From Microbacterium oleivorans (GTDB lineage Bacteria; Actinomycetota; Actinomycetes; Actinomycetales; Microbacteriaceae): DNA of 64,000 nt. The stretch covers positions 372,001 to 436,000 of the forward strand of contig NZ_JAMBOV010000003.1 of NCBI RefSeq assembly GCF_023715745.1, given 5' to 3'. The notes beneath the pieces were generated by a model. It searched no databases. It saw only the letters and a list, made by a program, of their open reading frames with translations, and had not been told where the DNA came from. Every line of letters starts with the position of its first letter. The stretch's first letter is position 1. Positions 47,528-57,841 of the stretch are shown one piece after another. The translations under genes and the position numbers were made by a program.

Positions 47528-49566
47528 CGTTCCACACCTCCGACACCGGCGTCCTCTGGCGCGGGGACGGGCAGACCGTATCCATCCAGGCATGGGGGCG
47601 CGGCGTCCGAGTCCGCGCGTCGCTCGGCGCCGTCGACGACGCGCCGGGCGCACTCGTCGAGGTCTCGGACACCCGTGCGGCTGTGACCGTCGACGGGGCC
47701 GTCGCGACGGTCGCCGCCGGCGGGGTGTGTGTCGTGGCTGAGGAGGACGACTACAACGACTGGTCGACCGGGTTCTACACGACCCGGCTGCGGCTGCGAG
47801 TGCAGGATGCCGAGGGTCGGCTGCTGTTCGAGGAGATCACCGACGGCGGCGCACTCAAGCTCGCGGCGCGCGAATTCCGTCCCACCGAGGGTGGCGACCA
47901 CCGACTGCGGCTCAGCCTCGCCACCCCGGCGGACGAGCACCTCGTGGGGATGGGCCTGTATCAGCAGGACGTCGTCGACCTGAAGGGATCGGTGCTCGAA
48001 CTCGCGCACCGGAACTCGCAGACCTCCGTCCCCTTCGTGGTCTCCAGCGCGGGGTACGGCTTCCTCTGGAACCTCCCCGCGGTCGGGCGCGCCGTCTTCG
48101 GCACAAACCGGACGGAGTGGGAGGCCGAGAGCGCCACCCAGTTCGACTGGTGGGTGTGCGCCGATCCGCGCCCGGCCCAGATCGCCGCCGCCTACGCCGA
48201 AGCGACCGGCCACGCGCCGATGATGCCCGAGTACGGGCTCGGCTTCTGGCAGTGCAAGCTGCGGTACTCGACGCAGGAGGAGCTGCTGAGCGTGGCGCGG
48301 GAGTACCGACGTCGCGGCATCCCGATCGACGTCATCGTCGCCGACTTCTTCCACTGGCGGTGGATGGGGGACTGGCGTTTCGAGGAGGAATACTGGCCGG
48401 ACCCGGCGGCGATGACCGCAGAGCTGCGGGAACTCGGCATCGAGCTCATGGTGTCGGTATGGCCGCAGGTGGCCGCGGAGTCGGAGAACTTCGCCGAGCT
48501 CCGCGACGGCAACATGCTCGTGCGCACACGACGTGGCATCGACGTCCAGTACTACTTCGACGGGCAGTACACCAGGTTCCTCGATGTCACCGAGCCGCGT
48601 GCACGGGAGTTCCTGTGGCGCAAGCTGGCCGAGAACTACGGTGCCTACGGCATCTCCGCCTTCTGGCTCGACGAGGCCGAGCCCGAGTACGGCGCTTACC
48701 ATTTCGAGAACTACCGGCTCGCCGCGGGCCCCAGCGCGCAGGTCGCCAACCTCTACCCGCGGGAATTCACCCGCGCGATCGCCGACGGCCTGCGCTCGGA
48801 GGGCAACGAGCAGCCGGTCTCGCTCGTCCGCGCGGCCTGGGCCGGGTCGCAGCGGCACGGTGCGCTCGTGTGGTCGGGGGACGTGCACTCGACCTTCGCG
48901 GACCTGCGAGCGCAGATCGCCGCAGGCGTCCACATGGGCGCCGCCGGCATCCCCTGGTTCACGACGGACATCGGCGGCTTCACGGGTGGAGACGTGCGGG
49001 AACCGGCCTTCCACGAGCTGCTGATCCGCTGGTTCCAGTTCGGCGCGTTCAGTCCCGTCATGCGCTTGCACGGCGACCGCGTGCCCGGCACGCCGATCGT
49101 CGATCCGCAAGGTGTCGCGCGCGTCGGAACGGGTGCCGACAACGAGGTGTGGAGCTTCGGCCCGGAGATCGAAGCGGTGCTCGTCGCCTACATCCGCCTG
49201 CGAGAGGACCTCCGCGACTACACGCGAGCCGCGATGGCGGACGCCCACCACGAGGGCTCGCCGGTCATGCGGGGCATGTTCTTCGAGTTCCCGGACGACG
49301 AGGCCGCCTGGACGACTCCCGGACAGTACCTCTTCGGCCCCGACATCCTGGTCGCCCCCGTCACCGAGCCCGGCGCCACCCGATGGGACGTGTACCTGCC
49401 GGCGGGACCGGAGTGGACCGATGCGCGGACCGGCGAGGTCCACTCGGGCGGTCAGACGGTCACCGTGGACGCCCCCCTCGCATCCATCCCGATCTTCCAC
49501 CGGGGCGGGCGCGTCGGCCGGGCGCTCGCGCGACTCGCCGATCTCCCCGACCTTCCCCACCCCTGA
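47524..49566 (+). CDS. Glycoside hydrolase family 31, alpha-xylosidase type
   Basis: A 680-residue retaining alpha-glycosidase. An N-terminal beta-sandwich precedes the barrel, which carries [26 protein letters not shown], the nucleophile Asp383 in [11 protein letters not shown] and the acid/base Asp453 in WSGDVHS. The FWQ..RY and WLDxxEPE forms resemble xyloglucan-type alpha-xylosidases more than starch alpha-glucosidases, but specificity cannot be proved from sequence. No signal peptide is present, so oligosaccharides must be imported. It is coupled to the LacI gene and followed 28 bases later by the GH51 gene. The open frame upstream is LacI in another frame and is rejected. Confidence 0.88.
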   Translation: MTFHTSDTGVLWRGDGQTVSIQAWGRGVRVRASLGAVDDAPGALVEVSDTRAAVTVDGAVATVAAGGVCVVAEEDDYNDWSTGFYTTRLRLRVQDAEGRLLFEEITDGGALKLAAREFRPTEGGDHRLRLSLATPADEHLVGMGLYQQDVVDLKGSVLELAHRNSQTSVPFVVSSAGYGFLWNLPAVGRAVFGTNRTEWEAESATQFDWWVCADPRPAQIAAAYAEATGHAPMMPEYGLGFWQCKLRYSTQEELLSVAREYRRRGIPIDVIVADFFHWRWMGDWRFEEEYWPDPAAMTAELRELGIELMVSVWPQVAAESENFAELRDGNMLVRTRRGIDVQYYFDGQYTRFLDVTEPRAREFLWRKLAENYGAYGISAFWLDEAEPEYGAYHFENYRLAAGPSAQVANLYPREFTRAIADGLRSEGNEQPVSLVRAAWAGSQRHGALVWSGDVHSTFADLRAQIAAGVHMGAAGIPWFTTDIGGFTGGDVREPAFHELLIRWFQFGAFSPVMRLHGDRVPGTPIVDPQGVARVGTGADNEVWSFGPEIEAVLVAYIRLREDLRDYTRAAMADAHHEGSPVMRGMFFEFPDDEAAWTTPGQYLFGPDILVAPVTEPGATRWDVYLPAGPEWTDARTGEVHSGGQTVTVDAPLASIPIFHRGGRVGRALARLADLPDLPHP

Positions 49567-49594
49567 AGCCGCCACGACTCGACGGAGAGCATCC

Positions 49595-51064
49595 ATGAGC
49601 ATCATCACCGCCACCACCCGCGCCCACCGCATCGACCGCCGGATCTACGGGCAGTTCGCCGAACACCTCGGACGCGGGATCTATGAAGGCCTGTGGGTCG
49701 GGGAGCAGGACGAGATCGCCCACAAGAACGGGCTGCGCACGGACGCGATCTCCGCACTCCGCGAGATCAGAGTCCCCGTGGTCCGCTGGCCCGGCGGCTG
49801 CTTCGCCGACGAGTACCACTGGCTCGGCGGTGTCGGCCCGACCGAGCAGCGCCGAGCGATGGTCAACACGCACTGGGGCGGGGTCGTCGACCCGAACACC
49901 TTCGGCACGCACGAGTACTTCGAGCTCCTACATCAGCTGGACGCCGAAGCATACGTCAACGGCAATGTCGGCAGCGGCACCGTCGCCGAGATGCAGGACT
50001 GGATCGAGTACATGACACTCGACAGGCACACCCCGATGGCCGAGCTCCGCCGGGCCCACGGACGTGAACAGCCCTGGAAGCTGCAGTTCTTCGGGGTCGG
50101 CAACGAGAGCTGGGGATGCGGCGGCAACATGCTCCCGCTCCACTACGCCAACCTGTACCGCCAATACCAGACGTTCGTGCGCGACTACGGTGACAGCCAC
50201 GTCGCCAAGGTCGCCTGCGGGGCCAACGCGGACGACTACGAGTGGACCGATGTCCTCATGGCGCGTGCCGCCGGGCACATGGACGCGCTGAGCCTGCACT
50301 ACTACACGCTCCCCACGGGAGAGTGGGACGTGAAGGGCGCGGCACTGTCCTTCGACGACGCGGCGTGGTACGACACCATCCACCGCACGCGGATGATGGA
50401 CACGCTGCTGCGCCGCCACGGCGAGATCATGGACCGGCACGACCCCGCCCGTCGCGTGGGGCTCTTCGTCGACGAGTGGGGCACGTGGTACGACGTCGAA
50501 CAGGGGACGAACCCCGGCTTCCTCTACCAGCAGAACACGATGCGTGACGCGATCGTCGCGGCGGTGAACTTCCACATCTTCCACCGCCACGCCGCGCGGG
50601 TGCGGATGACGAACATCGCGCAGATGGTCAACGTGCTGCAGGCGATGCTCCTCACCGACGGCCCGCGCATGGTGAAGACGCCCACGTTCCACGCGTTCGG
50701 GCTGTACGTCGACCACCAGGACGCCGAGTTCGTCGCGACGACGGATGCCGCGGGCCGTGCCGAGGGCCCCGCTGCGGCGCATCTCGACCACACCGTCAGC
50801 GTGAAGGACGACGTCTACACCGTCAGTGTCGTCAACTGGGACCTGAACGCGGAGTCCGAGCTCGTGCTGCGGCTGCCGGAACGCGTCGGCGAGGTGGTCA
50901 GCGCACGGATGCTGCACGCCGCGGCATCCGCTCACAACACCTTCGACGAGCCGGAGGCCGTCGCACCCGTCGACTTCACCGGGGCGGTCGTCCAGGGGAG
51001 CGACCTGCGGCTCGCCGTTCCGCCGCGGAGCATCGTCACGGTGCGCGTCCGGGCTGCCGGATGA
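49595..51064 (+). CDS. Alpha-L-arabinofuranosidase, glycoside hydrolase family 51
   Basis: A 489-residue intracellular GH51 enzyme. The N-terminus [26 protein letters not shown] and [20 protein letters not shown] are diagnostic. The acid/base is Glu171 in [11 protein letters not shown] and the nucleophile is Glu294 in VDEWGTWYD. It removes non-reducing alpha-L-arabinofuranosyl residues from arabinan, arabinoxylan or arabinoxyloglucan fragments. ATG 49595 follows GGAGAGC; the upstream frame overlapping GH31 is rejected. The stop overlaps the GH127 start (ATGA). Confidence 0.94.
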   Translation: MSIITATTRAHRIDRRIYGQFAEHLGRGIYEGLWVGEQDEIAHKNGLRTDAISALREIRVPVVRWPGGCFADEYHWLGGVGPTEQRRAMVNTHWGGVVDPNTFGTHEYFELLHQLDAEAYVNGNVGSGTVAEMQDWIEYMTLDRHTPMAELRRAHGREQPWKLQFFGVGNESWGCGGNMLPLHYANLYRQYQTFVRDYGDSHVAKVACGANADDYEWTDVLMARAAGHMDALSLHYYTLPTGEWDVKGAALSFDDAAWYDTIHRTRMMDTLLRRHGEIMDRHDPARRVGLFVDEWGTWYDVEQGTNPGFLYQQNTMRDAIVAAVNFHIFHRHAARVRMTNIAQMVNVLQAMLLTDGPRMVKTPTFHAFGLYVDHQDAEFVATTDAAGRAEGPAAAHLDHTVSVKDDVYTVSVVNWDLNAESELVLRLPERVGEVVSARMLHAAASAHNTFDEPEAVAPVDFTGAVVQGSDLRLAVPPRSIVTVRVRAAG

Positions 51065-53325
51065 CGACGACCGCGGGCCGAGGGGGAGTGGAGCCGTTCC
51101 CCCTCGGGGCGGTCACGCTCACCGCGGGACCGTTCGCGCGGGCGAAGGAGCTGGCGCTGCAGTCCGCGCTGCAGCTCGACCCCGACAGGCTCCTCGCGCC
51201 GTTCCGCCGTGAGTCGGGCCTCCCGACCGGGCCGGGATACGGCGGCTGGGAGGCGGACGGCCTGGACGGCCACACGCTCGGACACGCCCTCAGCGCCCTG
51301 GCGGCGCACGCCGCGAGCGGATCCGCTGCGGCGCGAGCGCGCATGGAGCAGATCCTGGGAGCCCTCCGCGAGTGTCAGCTCGCCCTCGGGACCGGCTACA
51401 TCGGCGGCGTCCCGGACGGGGTCGCGCTCTGGGACGAGATCGCCGACGGTCGCGTCGAGGCGCAGACGTTCGACCTCGACGGGCGGTGGGCGCCCCTTTA
51501 CAACCTGCACAAGACGCTGACAGGGCTCGTCGACGCCGTCGTGTACGCGGGTTCGGGATCGGCCCGGGTGATCGCCGAGGAGCACGTCCGGTGGTGGGTG
51601 CGCACGTTCGCCGCGTTGACGGACGCGCGGGTCGAGCAGGTGCTGCGCACGGAGCCGGGTGGACTGACAGCGACCTTCGCGCGATGGGCCGAGGCGACCG
51701 GCGACACCGCGGCGTGGGAGCTGGCGCAGCGACTCGCGGTCCGGTCCTTCCTCGAGCCGCTCGCGGCGGGCTCGGATCCGCTCGACGGCCGACATGCGAA
51801 CGCGCACATCCCGCTTGCCGTCGGCTATGCGGTCCTCGCGCGGATGGGTGCGCCGGCCGAGTACGGCCGCGCGGCGGACACGTTCTGGGAGAGTGTCGTC
51901 GGGCATCGCACGACGTCGATCGGCGGCAACAGCGTCAGCGAGCATTTCCCTCCCCGCGACGATTGGTCGAGCATGTTCACCGCGCGCGAGGGGCCGGAGA
52001 CCTGCAACACCGTCAACATGGTGGAGCTGGCGCGCGAGATGTACCGCCGCTCGGGCGACCCCGCTCACCTCGCCTACATCGAACGCGCCCTCAGCGCGCA
52101 CCTCCTCTCGGCGCAGCATCCCGAGCACGGCGGCATCGTCTACTTCACGTCGCACCGCCCCGGGCACCACCGTGTCTCCTCGCGACCCGAGGCCGGGTTC
52201 TGGTGCTGCATGGGCACCGGTCTGGAGGCGCCCTCCCGCTACGCGCTCTCGGTGTTCGGAAGAGCGCCCGGCCGCATCGACGTGCAGGTCCTCATCGCGG
52301 CCCGGCTCGAGGACGACGGCATTGTCGTCGAGGTCGGGACGTCCCGTCCGTTCGGGGACGATGCGATCATCACCGTCACGACGACCGCACCCCGGCGTCT
52401 GGCACTGCGCGTCCGTGTGCCCGACGGGGTCGTGCCCGGGTGCGCCGTCGCGCGTGTCGGCGGCGACACCGTGCACCCGTCGAGCGAGGGATGGCTCGAA
52501 CTCGACCGGGAATGGCAGGGGCGCAGCACCGTGGAGGTGGAGCTGCCGCCCGTGCTGCGCTGGGAGCGCCCGCCGGGCGTCGAGGGGTGGGGCTGGATCG
52601 TCGACGGCCCGAGGGTTCTCGCAGAACGGCTGCCGGAGCCCGCCGTGGATCCGCGGGGAACGGATGCCCGGATGGGGCACATCGCCCGTGGCGCACTCCT
52701 CCCGCTCGCGGACACGCCGATCCTCGCGCCGGATGACCTCATCCGTGCCGAGCGGCGCGACGGGGGGATCGTCGTCCTCCCGCCGACATCCGCGCACGAT
52801 GAGGTCGTCCTCGAGCCCTTCGCCGCGCTCCACGACGACCGCTACGTCCTCTCGTTCCCGGTGGCGTCAGAGGCGGATGCCGGGCGTCGGCGTGCCGAGC
52901 TGGTCGCCGAGGACGCCCGTGCCGACGCCCTCGACGCCCGGACGCTCGATGTGATCGCCTTCGGTCAGCAGCAGCCCGAATCCGACCATGGACTCGCCCT
53001 CGTGGATTCCGAGTCCGGCTACGACGAGGGCGCGCACTGGCGTCGCTTCCGCGCCGAGGGTGCATTCACGCTGCAGGACTGGAGTGCCACCGCGGTGAGT
53101 CTGCGGATCGCGTGGCTCGCCGACGATGTCCCGCGCAGGATCGCCGTCACGCTCGACGGCCACCTGCTGCTGGACCGGACGATCGATCCGCTGGACGAGC
53201 CGGTGCTCGACTTCGACCTCAGCGCACACGCCGATGGGAGGGTGCTGTGGGCGCTCGCCATCGGCGGCGCGGAGGGCACTCCTCGGCTCACCGAGGTGCG
53301 GATGATGAGCGCGCGGCTCGGGTAG
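51061..53325 (+). CDS. Beta-L-arabinofuranosidase, GH127/GH146 (DUF1680) family
   Basis: A 754-residue enzyme of the DUF1680 clan. The zinc-thiolate active site of this clan is complete: Glu313 and Cys315 in [10 protein letters not shown] and the adjacent Cys382-Cys383 in WCCMGTG match Glu338, Cys340, Cys417 and Cys418 of Bifidobacterium HypBA1, where Cys417 is the nucleophile. The WCCMGTGLE form is closer to GH146 than to HypBA1. The catalytic (alpha/alpha)6 barrel spans about residues 10-430, then beta-sandwich domains. It should release beta-L-arabinofuranose inside the cell. It is the last gene of the LacI operon and overlaps GH51 by four bases. Confidence 0.9.
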   Translation: MTTTAGRGGVEPFPLGAVTLTAGPFARAKELALQSALQLDPDRLLAPFRRESGLPTGPGYGGWEADGLDGHTLGHALSALAAHAASGSAAARARMEQILGALRECQLALGTGYIGGVPDGVALWDEIADGRVEAQTFDLDGRWAPLYNLHKTLTGLVDAVVYAGSGSARVIAEEHVRWWVRTFAALTDARVEQVLRTEPGGLTATFARWAEATGDTAAWELAQRLAVRSFLEPLAAGSDPLDGRHANAHIPLAVGYAVLARMGAPAEYGRAADTFWESVVGHRTTSIGGNSVSEHFPPRDDWSSMFTAREGPETCNTVNMVELAREMYRRSGDPAHLAYIERALSAHLLSAQHPEHGGIVYFTSHRPGHHRVSSRPEAGFWCCMGTGLEAPSRYALSVFGRAPGRIDVQVLIAARLEDDGIVVEVGTSRPFGDDAIITVTTTAPRRLALRVRVPDGVVPGCAVARVGGDTVHPSSEGWLELDREWQGRSTVEVELPPVLRWERPPGVEGWGWIVDGPRVLAERLPEPAVDPRGTDARMGHIARGALLPLADTPILAPDDLIRAERRDGGIVVLPPTSAHDEVVLEPFAALHDDRYVLSFPVASEADAGRRRAELVAEDARADALDARTLDVIAFGQQQPESDHGLALVDSESGYDEGAHWRRFRAEGAFTLQDWSATAVSLRIAWLADDVPRRIAVTLDGHLLLDRTIDPLDEPVLDFDLSAHADGRVLWALAIGGAEGTPRLTEVRMMSARLG

Positions 53326-53343
53326 TCCGCGCCGCGCGCCGGG

Positions 53344-54654
53344 TCATCCGTCGAATCGCCAGAACACGCATCCGTGGGGCGGGAGTGCGACGTTGAACGC
53401 CCGGGAGTCCGGGGCGACTCCGCGGACGGTGGAGTCGCCGGCGCGCGCGGGCCGCGTGGGGACGGATGCGCCGGTCCACACGTCGATTACGGCGTGCGCG
53501 GTGCGACCGAAGCCGAGGTCGCGAGAATCGAGCGTCGCCGTGAGCGGCGCCTCGGTCGTGTTGACGCCGGCGATCCACGTCGTCCCGCCGCCGACGGCGC
53601 GCCACAGCACCAGTCCATGCTCCCGGCGGATCTCGCCGCTGCTGTCCGCGCGGGTGAGCAGGTCGAGGATCCCGGGGTTCCTCAGCATCGCGATCGTTCC
53701 CGGGTCGGTCGTGGGGAGGTCGCCGCCGAACATCAGTGGGGAGCGGGCGATGACCCAGAGGGTGAGGAGCGAGCGCCGCTCGTCGGGGCTCAGCGCGTCT
53801 TCGCGGGGCTCGCCGCGTTCCGCGCGGATGCCGATCCGGCCGAGCGGCAGCATGTCGGCGTCCGGCCAGGCGCCGCGCCCGGCGTGCGGTGCCCACCGTG
53901 CCATACGGCCGAGATTGTCCGCTACGTCCTCCCAGCGGTCCCAGACGTCGTCGCAGATGCGCCACATGCTGGCGTGGCCCGTCAGGTGATCCAGGTGCGC
54001 GGCCGAGAGGTCGCGGCCGGGGGAGAGGCTCAGCACGATCTGCCGGTCCGCGGCGGCGACGGCGTCGCTGTAGGCGGCGATGTCGCGCTCCTGGTACGGC
54101 CACAGCATGTCATCGGCCTTGATGAGGTCCACGCCCCATTGGTCGTAGAGCGCCACAGTGGAGCGGTAGTACCCGGCGGCATCCGGGTGGTCGTGGTCGA
54201 TCCCCACGAAGTGCGGATTCCACTCGCAGTCGTTGGCGGGGTCGGCGAGGTCGGCGAGCGGCGTTTCCGTGCCGTGGACCAGCAGGCCGTGGGCGATCGC
54301 CCGCCGCGGGATGCCGCGCATCACATGCAATCCGAAGTTCAGGCCGAGGGCATGGACCTGCTCCGCGAGCGGTCTAAACCCGAGGCCACCCGCTGAGGAC
54401 GGGAAGCGTCCCGGATCGGGCTGCAGGCGACCGGCCCCGTCCAGGTGCAGACGTGCATCGTCGTTGTAGCCGTGCGAACGCGCATCCGGGTCCGCCCAGT
54501 CGGCGTCGACGACGATCGTGTCCCACCCGGCGTCGCGCAGGTGCTCGGCCATGAAGCGCGCGTTGGCCAGGACCTCGGCCTCGGTCACGGTCGTGCCGTA
54601 GCAGTCCCAGCTGTTCCATCCCATCGGCGGGCGGTTCGGGCGTGCGAGGACCAT
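53344..54654 (-). CDS. Glycoside hydrolase family 27 (alpha-galactosidase or beta-L-arabinopyranosidase)
   Basis: A 436-residue GH27 enzyme: PPMGWNSWDCYGTTVTEAEV at the start, nucleophile Asp181 in DLIKADDM and acid/base Asp236 in WRICDDVWD, then ARSPLMFGGDLP and a C-terminal beta domain. Where alpha-galactosidases have two adjacent Asp before Cys-Trp, this protein reads VDADW, so the sugar pocket differs. GH27 also includes beta-L-arabinopyranosidases, which would fit the arabinose-centred surroundings. There is no signal peptide. It is the last gene of the minus-strand ABC operon, 19 bases after the ROK gene, and converges with GH127. Confidence 0.85.
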   Translation of the reverse strand: MVLARPNRPPMGWNSWDCYGTTVTEAEVLANARFMAEHLRDAGWDTIVVDADWADPDARSHGYNDDARLHLDGAGRLQPDPGRFPSSAGGLGFRPLAEQVHALGLNFGLHVMRGIPRRAIAHGLLVHGTETPLADLADPANDCEWNPHFVGIDHDHPDAAGYYRSTVALYDQWGVDLIKADDMLWPYQERDIAAYSDAVAAADRQIVLSLSPGRDLSAAHLDHLTGHASMWRICDDVWDRWEDVADNLGRMARWAPHAGRGAWPDADMLPLGRIGIRAERGEPREDALSPDERRSLLTLWVIARSPLMFGGDLPTTDPGTIAMLRNPGILDLLTRADSSGEIRREHGLVLWRAVGGGTTWIAGVNTTEAPLTATLDSRDLGFGRTAHAVIDVWTGASVPTRPARAGDSTVRGVAPDSRAFNVALPPHGCVFWRFDG

Positions 54655-54673
54655 GGATCTCCTGTCGTCGTGC

Positions 54674-55957
54674 TCAGCCGGCGACGGCCTGAGGGGCGGA
54701 TGCCGCCGGCGTCGCGCCGACGAGAGCGGGAGTGACGGGCGACTCGACGCGCGGGCGCATGCGGCGGGCCAGTGCTCGGGTGTCGAGGTACTGCTCGAAG
54801 GCGAGGACGGCCATCCCTGTCGCGACGCTGTTGACCCGCACGGGCGAGACGTCGAGCGCGAGCCGGGCGGCGGTCAGTTCGGGCGCGCGCTCCGCCAGCG
54901 CTGCGCGGGTGGCGGGGAGCAGCACGTCGCCGAGCGCCCACGCCGTCCATCCGGTGAGGGTGAGCACCTCCGGGTTGAGCACCGCGACGATGTCGGACAG
55001 TGCGATGCCGAGATAGCGCGCGGTGCGCGCGAGGGTTTCGGAGGCCGCCGGGTCGTCCGCGGCCTCACCCAGGCCCTGGATGAACTCGCGCTGGTGCAGT
55101 CCCAGCAGGTCATGGGTTCCAGCGATGTCCCGCAGGGTCTGCCGGATGCCGGGGACGCCGACGTACGCCTCGACGCACCCACGCCGCCCGCAGCGGCAGG
55201 TGCGGCCGTCGAGCTCGAGCACCGTGTGCCCCCATTCGCCGGCACTGCGCGTCGCGCCGCGCAGAACGCGACCCTCGACGATGATGCCGGCTCCCACGCC
55301 GGTGCCGAGGTTCACGACGACGGCGGTCGAGCGTCCGCGTGCGGTTCCGAACCAGACCTCGGAGTGCCCCACCGCCTGCAGCGGGTTGGCGGTCACGAGT
55401 GCGCTCGGCAGGTGAGGACGCAGACGGTCTTCGAGGTCTCGAGTGTGGGTGGCCCACGCCGGGGTGGATGCCGTGCCACGGGGGTCGGTCGAGGTCAGAC
55501 CCGGCAGCCCCAGCCCCGCGCCGAGGAGGTGATCCGCATGCCGTCCGCTGCGCTGCAGCGCCTGCGACACGGCGTGCAGGATGGCTTCGGCGATCCGATC
55601 GGTCGAGTCCCACGCCTCGTCCACGTCGACGTTGGCTGCGGCGATCTCGCTGAGAGCGGCGTCGAACACGACAGCCCGGATGTAGGTCTCGGCGACGTCG
55701 ATCCCGAGGAGCGCCCCACCGGCCCCGTCGATGCGCAACAGCGTGGTGGGACGTCCCGCGCCCCCGTTGTCGACGCCGGCATCCGCGATCAGGCCGTCGT
55801 CGCGGAGCTCCGTGACGAGGTTCGACACGGTCGCCGCGCTCAGTCCGGTCGCCCGGGCGAGATCCGTGCGGGTCGCGGTCCCGCCCACGGCGAGAGCTCG
55901 GACGAGCTCCCGCCGTGAGGCGTCGCGGATCTCACTCGAGGAACGCGTGCGGGTCAT
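54674..55957 (-). CDS. ROK family transcriptional regulator (copy 1)
   Basis: A 427-residue repressor-type ROK protein. A winged HTH lies at about residues 12-62 (RTDLARATGLSAATVSNLVTEL), followed by a sugar-kinase-like domain with the zinc site GEWGHTVLELDGRTCRCGRRGCVEAYV. The kinase phosphate loop is degenerate (GIDVAETYIRA in place of DxGxT), so it senses rather than phosphorylates sugar. The ATG at 55957 gives a normal ROK N-terminus; the frame continues upstream over the permease end and is rejected. It lies 31 bases after the permease stop, inside the ABC operon, and is a close paralogue of the ROK gene at 59273. Confidence 0.9.
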   Translation of the reverse strand: MTRTRSSSEIRDASRRELVRALAVGGTATRTDLARATGLSAATVSNLVTELRDDGLIADAGVDNGGAGRPTTLLRIDGAGGALLGIDVAETYIRAVVFDAALSEIAAANVDVDEAWDSTDRIAEAILHAVSQALQRSGRHADHLLGAGLGLPGLTSTDPRGTASTPAWATHTRDLEDRLRPHLPSALVTANPLQAVGHSEVWFGTARGRSTAVVVNLGTGVGAGIIVEGRVLRGATRSAGEWGHTVLELDGRTCRCGRRGCVEAYVGVPGIRQTLRDIAGTHDLLGLHQREFIQGLGEAADDPAASETLARTARYLGIALSDIVAVLNPEVLTLTGWTAWALGDVLLPATRAALAERAPELTAARLALDVSPVRVNSVATGMAVLAFEQYLDTRALARRMRPRVESPVTPALVGATPAASAPQAVAG

Positions 55958-55988
55958 GTCGTCGCGGGGCCGGGACCCGAGCTGATGC

Positions 55989-56837
55989 TCAGGCGCCACC
56001 GAGGCCGGTCTCGGCGACACCGCGCAGCAGCCACCGCTGCAGCAGGATGAACACCAGCAGGACGGGGATCGACGCGAGGAACCCGGCGGCGAACAGTCCG
56101 GTGTAGTCGAAGGTCTGCGCCGTGATGAACGACGAGAGGTAGACCTGGACCGTGAGCGCTCCGAAGCCGGTCCCCGCCACCACCAGGGGCCAGAGGAATG
56201 CGTTCCACGCACCGAGGAATCCGAGCACGGTCAGCGCGGCGGCGAACGTCAGCGAGTTCGGCAGCACCACGCGGACGAACGTGCCGATGTAGCCGAGCCC
56301 GTCGAGTTTGCCGGCCTCCTCCAGTTCTTTGGGGAAGGACAGGAAGAACTGTCGGAACAGGAAGACGTTGAACGCCGTGAACAGCGTCGGGACGACGATG
56401 CCCTGGAGCGTCTCGGTCCAGCCCAACCACGACACGATGAGGTAGTTGGGCAGGAAGGTGGTGGCGCTGGGGATCAGCAGCATCGTCACGGTCACCGCGA
56501 GCAGGAACTTCGACGCCCGGTTCGGGATGCGGGCGAGCCCGTACCCGGCCAGGGCGCCGATGACGATCTGGCCGACCGTCATCGAGACCGCCATGATGGT
56601 CGAGGTGATCAGCGACTGCCCGAATCGCTCGTCCGCGAAGATCTCGGCGAACTTGCCCCAGTTGGGGTCGGCGGGCCACCAGACGAACTGTTTCGACGTG
56701 ACATCGGACGGCTGCGACACCGCCGTCTTGACCATCACGTACAGAGGCAGCAGGAACAGGATCGCGAGGACGACGAGCACGATGTAGCGCAGCGTCAGCT
56801 CCACACGCCGGCGCACGGGGTTTCCGACGACGGTCAT
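55989..56837 (-). CDS. Sugar ABC transporter permease, MalG/AraQ type
   Basis: A 282-residue membrane protein with six TM helices. The coupling EAA loop reads EEAGKLDGLGYIGTFVRVVLPNS. N-terminal YIVLVVLAILFLLPLYVMVKTAV is TM1. It pairs with the preceding permease, which it overlaps by four bases, to import an oligosaccharide delivered by the lipoprotein. No ATPase gene is nearby; a shared MsmK-like ATPase must serve it. Confidence 0.92.
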   Translation of the reverse strand: MTVVGNPVRRRVELTLRYIVLVVLAILFLLPLYVMVKTAVSQPSDVTSKQFVWWPADPNWGKFAEIFADERFGQSLITSTIMAVSMTVGQIVIGALAGYGLARIPNRASKFLLAVTVTMLLIPSATTFLPNYLIVSWLGWTETLQGIVVPTLFTAFNVFLFRQFFLSFPKELEEAGKLDGLGYIGTFVRVVLPNSLTFAAALTVLGFLGAWNAFLWPLVVAGTGFGALTVQVYLSSFITAQTFDYTGLFAAGFLASIPVLLVFILLQRWLLRGVAETGLGGA

Positions 56838-57841
56838 GATGCACGCTCCTTCCGTGCGCCCCGGCGGGGCGCCTTCGTCTCATCCGCAGATCCGAATCCG
56901 AAGAAGCGGGACTGCAGGAGGGCGACCAGAACGACGACCGCCGTCACGACGAACGCGCCGGCTGCGCCCTTGCCGTAGTCCAGCTGCTGGAACGACAGGT
57001 TGTAGATGTACAGCAGAGGAGGACGCACGGACGGGATGGTCCGGACGAGGTTGTAGAACTCGTCGAATGCCTGGAAGGCGGCGACCAGCAGGAGCAGCAT
57101 GACGGCCGCGGTGGTGGGCCGCAGCTGCGGCCAGGTGATGGCGAAGAACCGACGCGGCCCGCGTGAGAGCCCGTCGAGGGCTGCCGCTTCATACAGCGTG
57201 TCGGGGATCCGCTGCAGGCCCGCGATGAACAGCAGCATGTAGAAGCCGACCTGCAGCCAGAGGCGCACGCTGACGATGACGACCCAGTAGTACGGGGACT
57301 GCGTCAGCCACGCGGTCACCGGATCGAGCCCGAACGCTTGCAGCACCGAGTTGGCGACCGAGGAAGTCGACCCGCTGAAGATGCCGAGCTTCCAGATGAG
57401 AGAGGCGATCACGTACGAGAACGCCGTCGGCAGGAAGAACACGGAGCGGAAGAAGGCGCGTGCGACCGGGAGGTTCGCGACCAGCATCGCCAGCAGCAGG
57501 GACACGATCAGCGTGGTGGGCACGACCAGGATCGCGAAGATCGTGAACGACAGGAGCGACGACAGGAAGCTCGGATCGGTCAGCAGGGCGACGTAGTTGT
57601 CGAACCAGACGAAGTCGGTCGGCGTGATGGTCGCGACCGCGCGGGTGAAGCTCAGGTAGAAGCCCCAGAACAGCGCGATGATGCTGAAGATCACCAGGCC
57701 GATGAAGAAGGGGCCGACGAAGAGCCAGAACGCACGTCGCGTGCCGCGGATCGGGCGGCGCCCGCGCGGCACGGTGGGCGGGGGAGTGGGCCGGTGGCCC
57801 GGGTCTGAGACCCGGGCCACCGGAGGCGTGAGCTGAGTCAC
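56834..57841 (-). CDS. Sugar ABC transporter permease, MalF/AraP type
   Basis: A 335-residue permease. After a proline-rich cytoplasmic N-terminus come about six helices (AFWLFVGPFFIGLVIFSIIALFW is TM1), and the EAA loop YEAAALDGLSRGPRRFFAITWPQLRP. A basic C-terminal tail ends RRGARKERAS. Overlaps of four bases with the binding-protein gene before it and with the second permease after it show a single operon. Confidence 0.92.
   Translation of the reverse strand: MTQLTPPVARVSDPGHRPTPPPTVPRGRRPIRGTRRAFWLFVGPFFIGLVIFSIIALFWGFYLSFTRAVATITPTDFVWFDNYVALLTDPSFLSSLLSFTIFAILVVPTTLIVSLLLAMLVANLPVARAFFRSVFFLPTAFSYVIASLIWKLGIFSGSTSSVANSVLQAFGLDPVTAWLTQSPYYWVVIVSVRLWLQVGFYMLLFIAGLQRIPDTLYEAAALDGLSRGPRRFFAITWPQLRPTTAAVMLLLLVAAFQAFDEFYNLVRTIPSVRPPLLYIYNLSFQQLDYGKGAAGAFVVTAVVVLVALLQSRFFGFGSADETKAPRRGARKERAS

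Noticed and set aside
57338-57808. Plus-strand frame within the permease gene
   Set aside because: Composition is Glu/Arg/Asp/Gln-rich as expected for the complement of hydrophobic membrane-helix codons; not a real gene.
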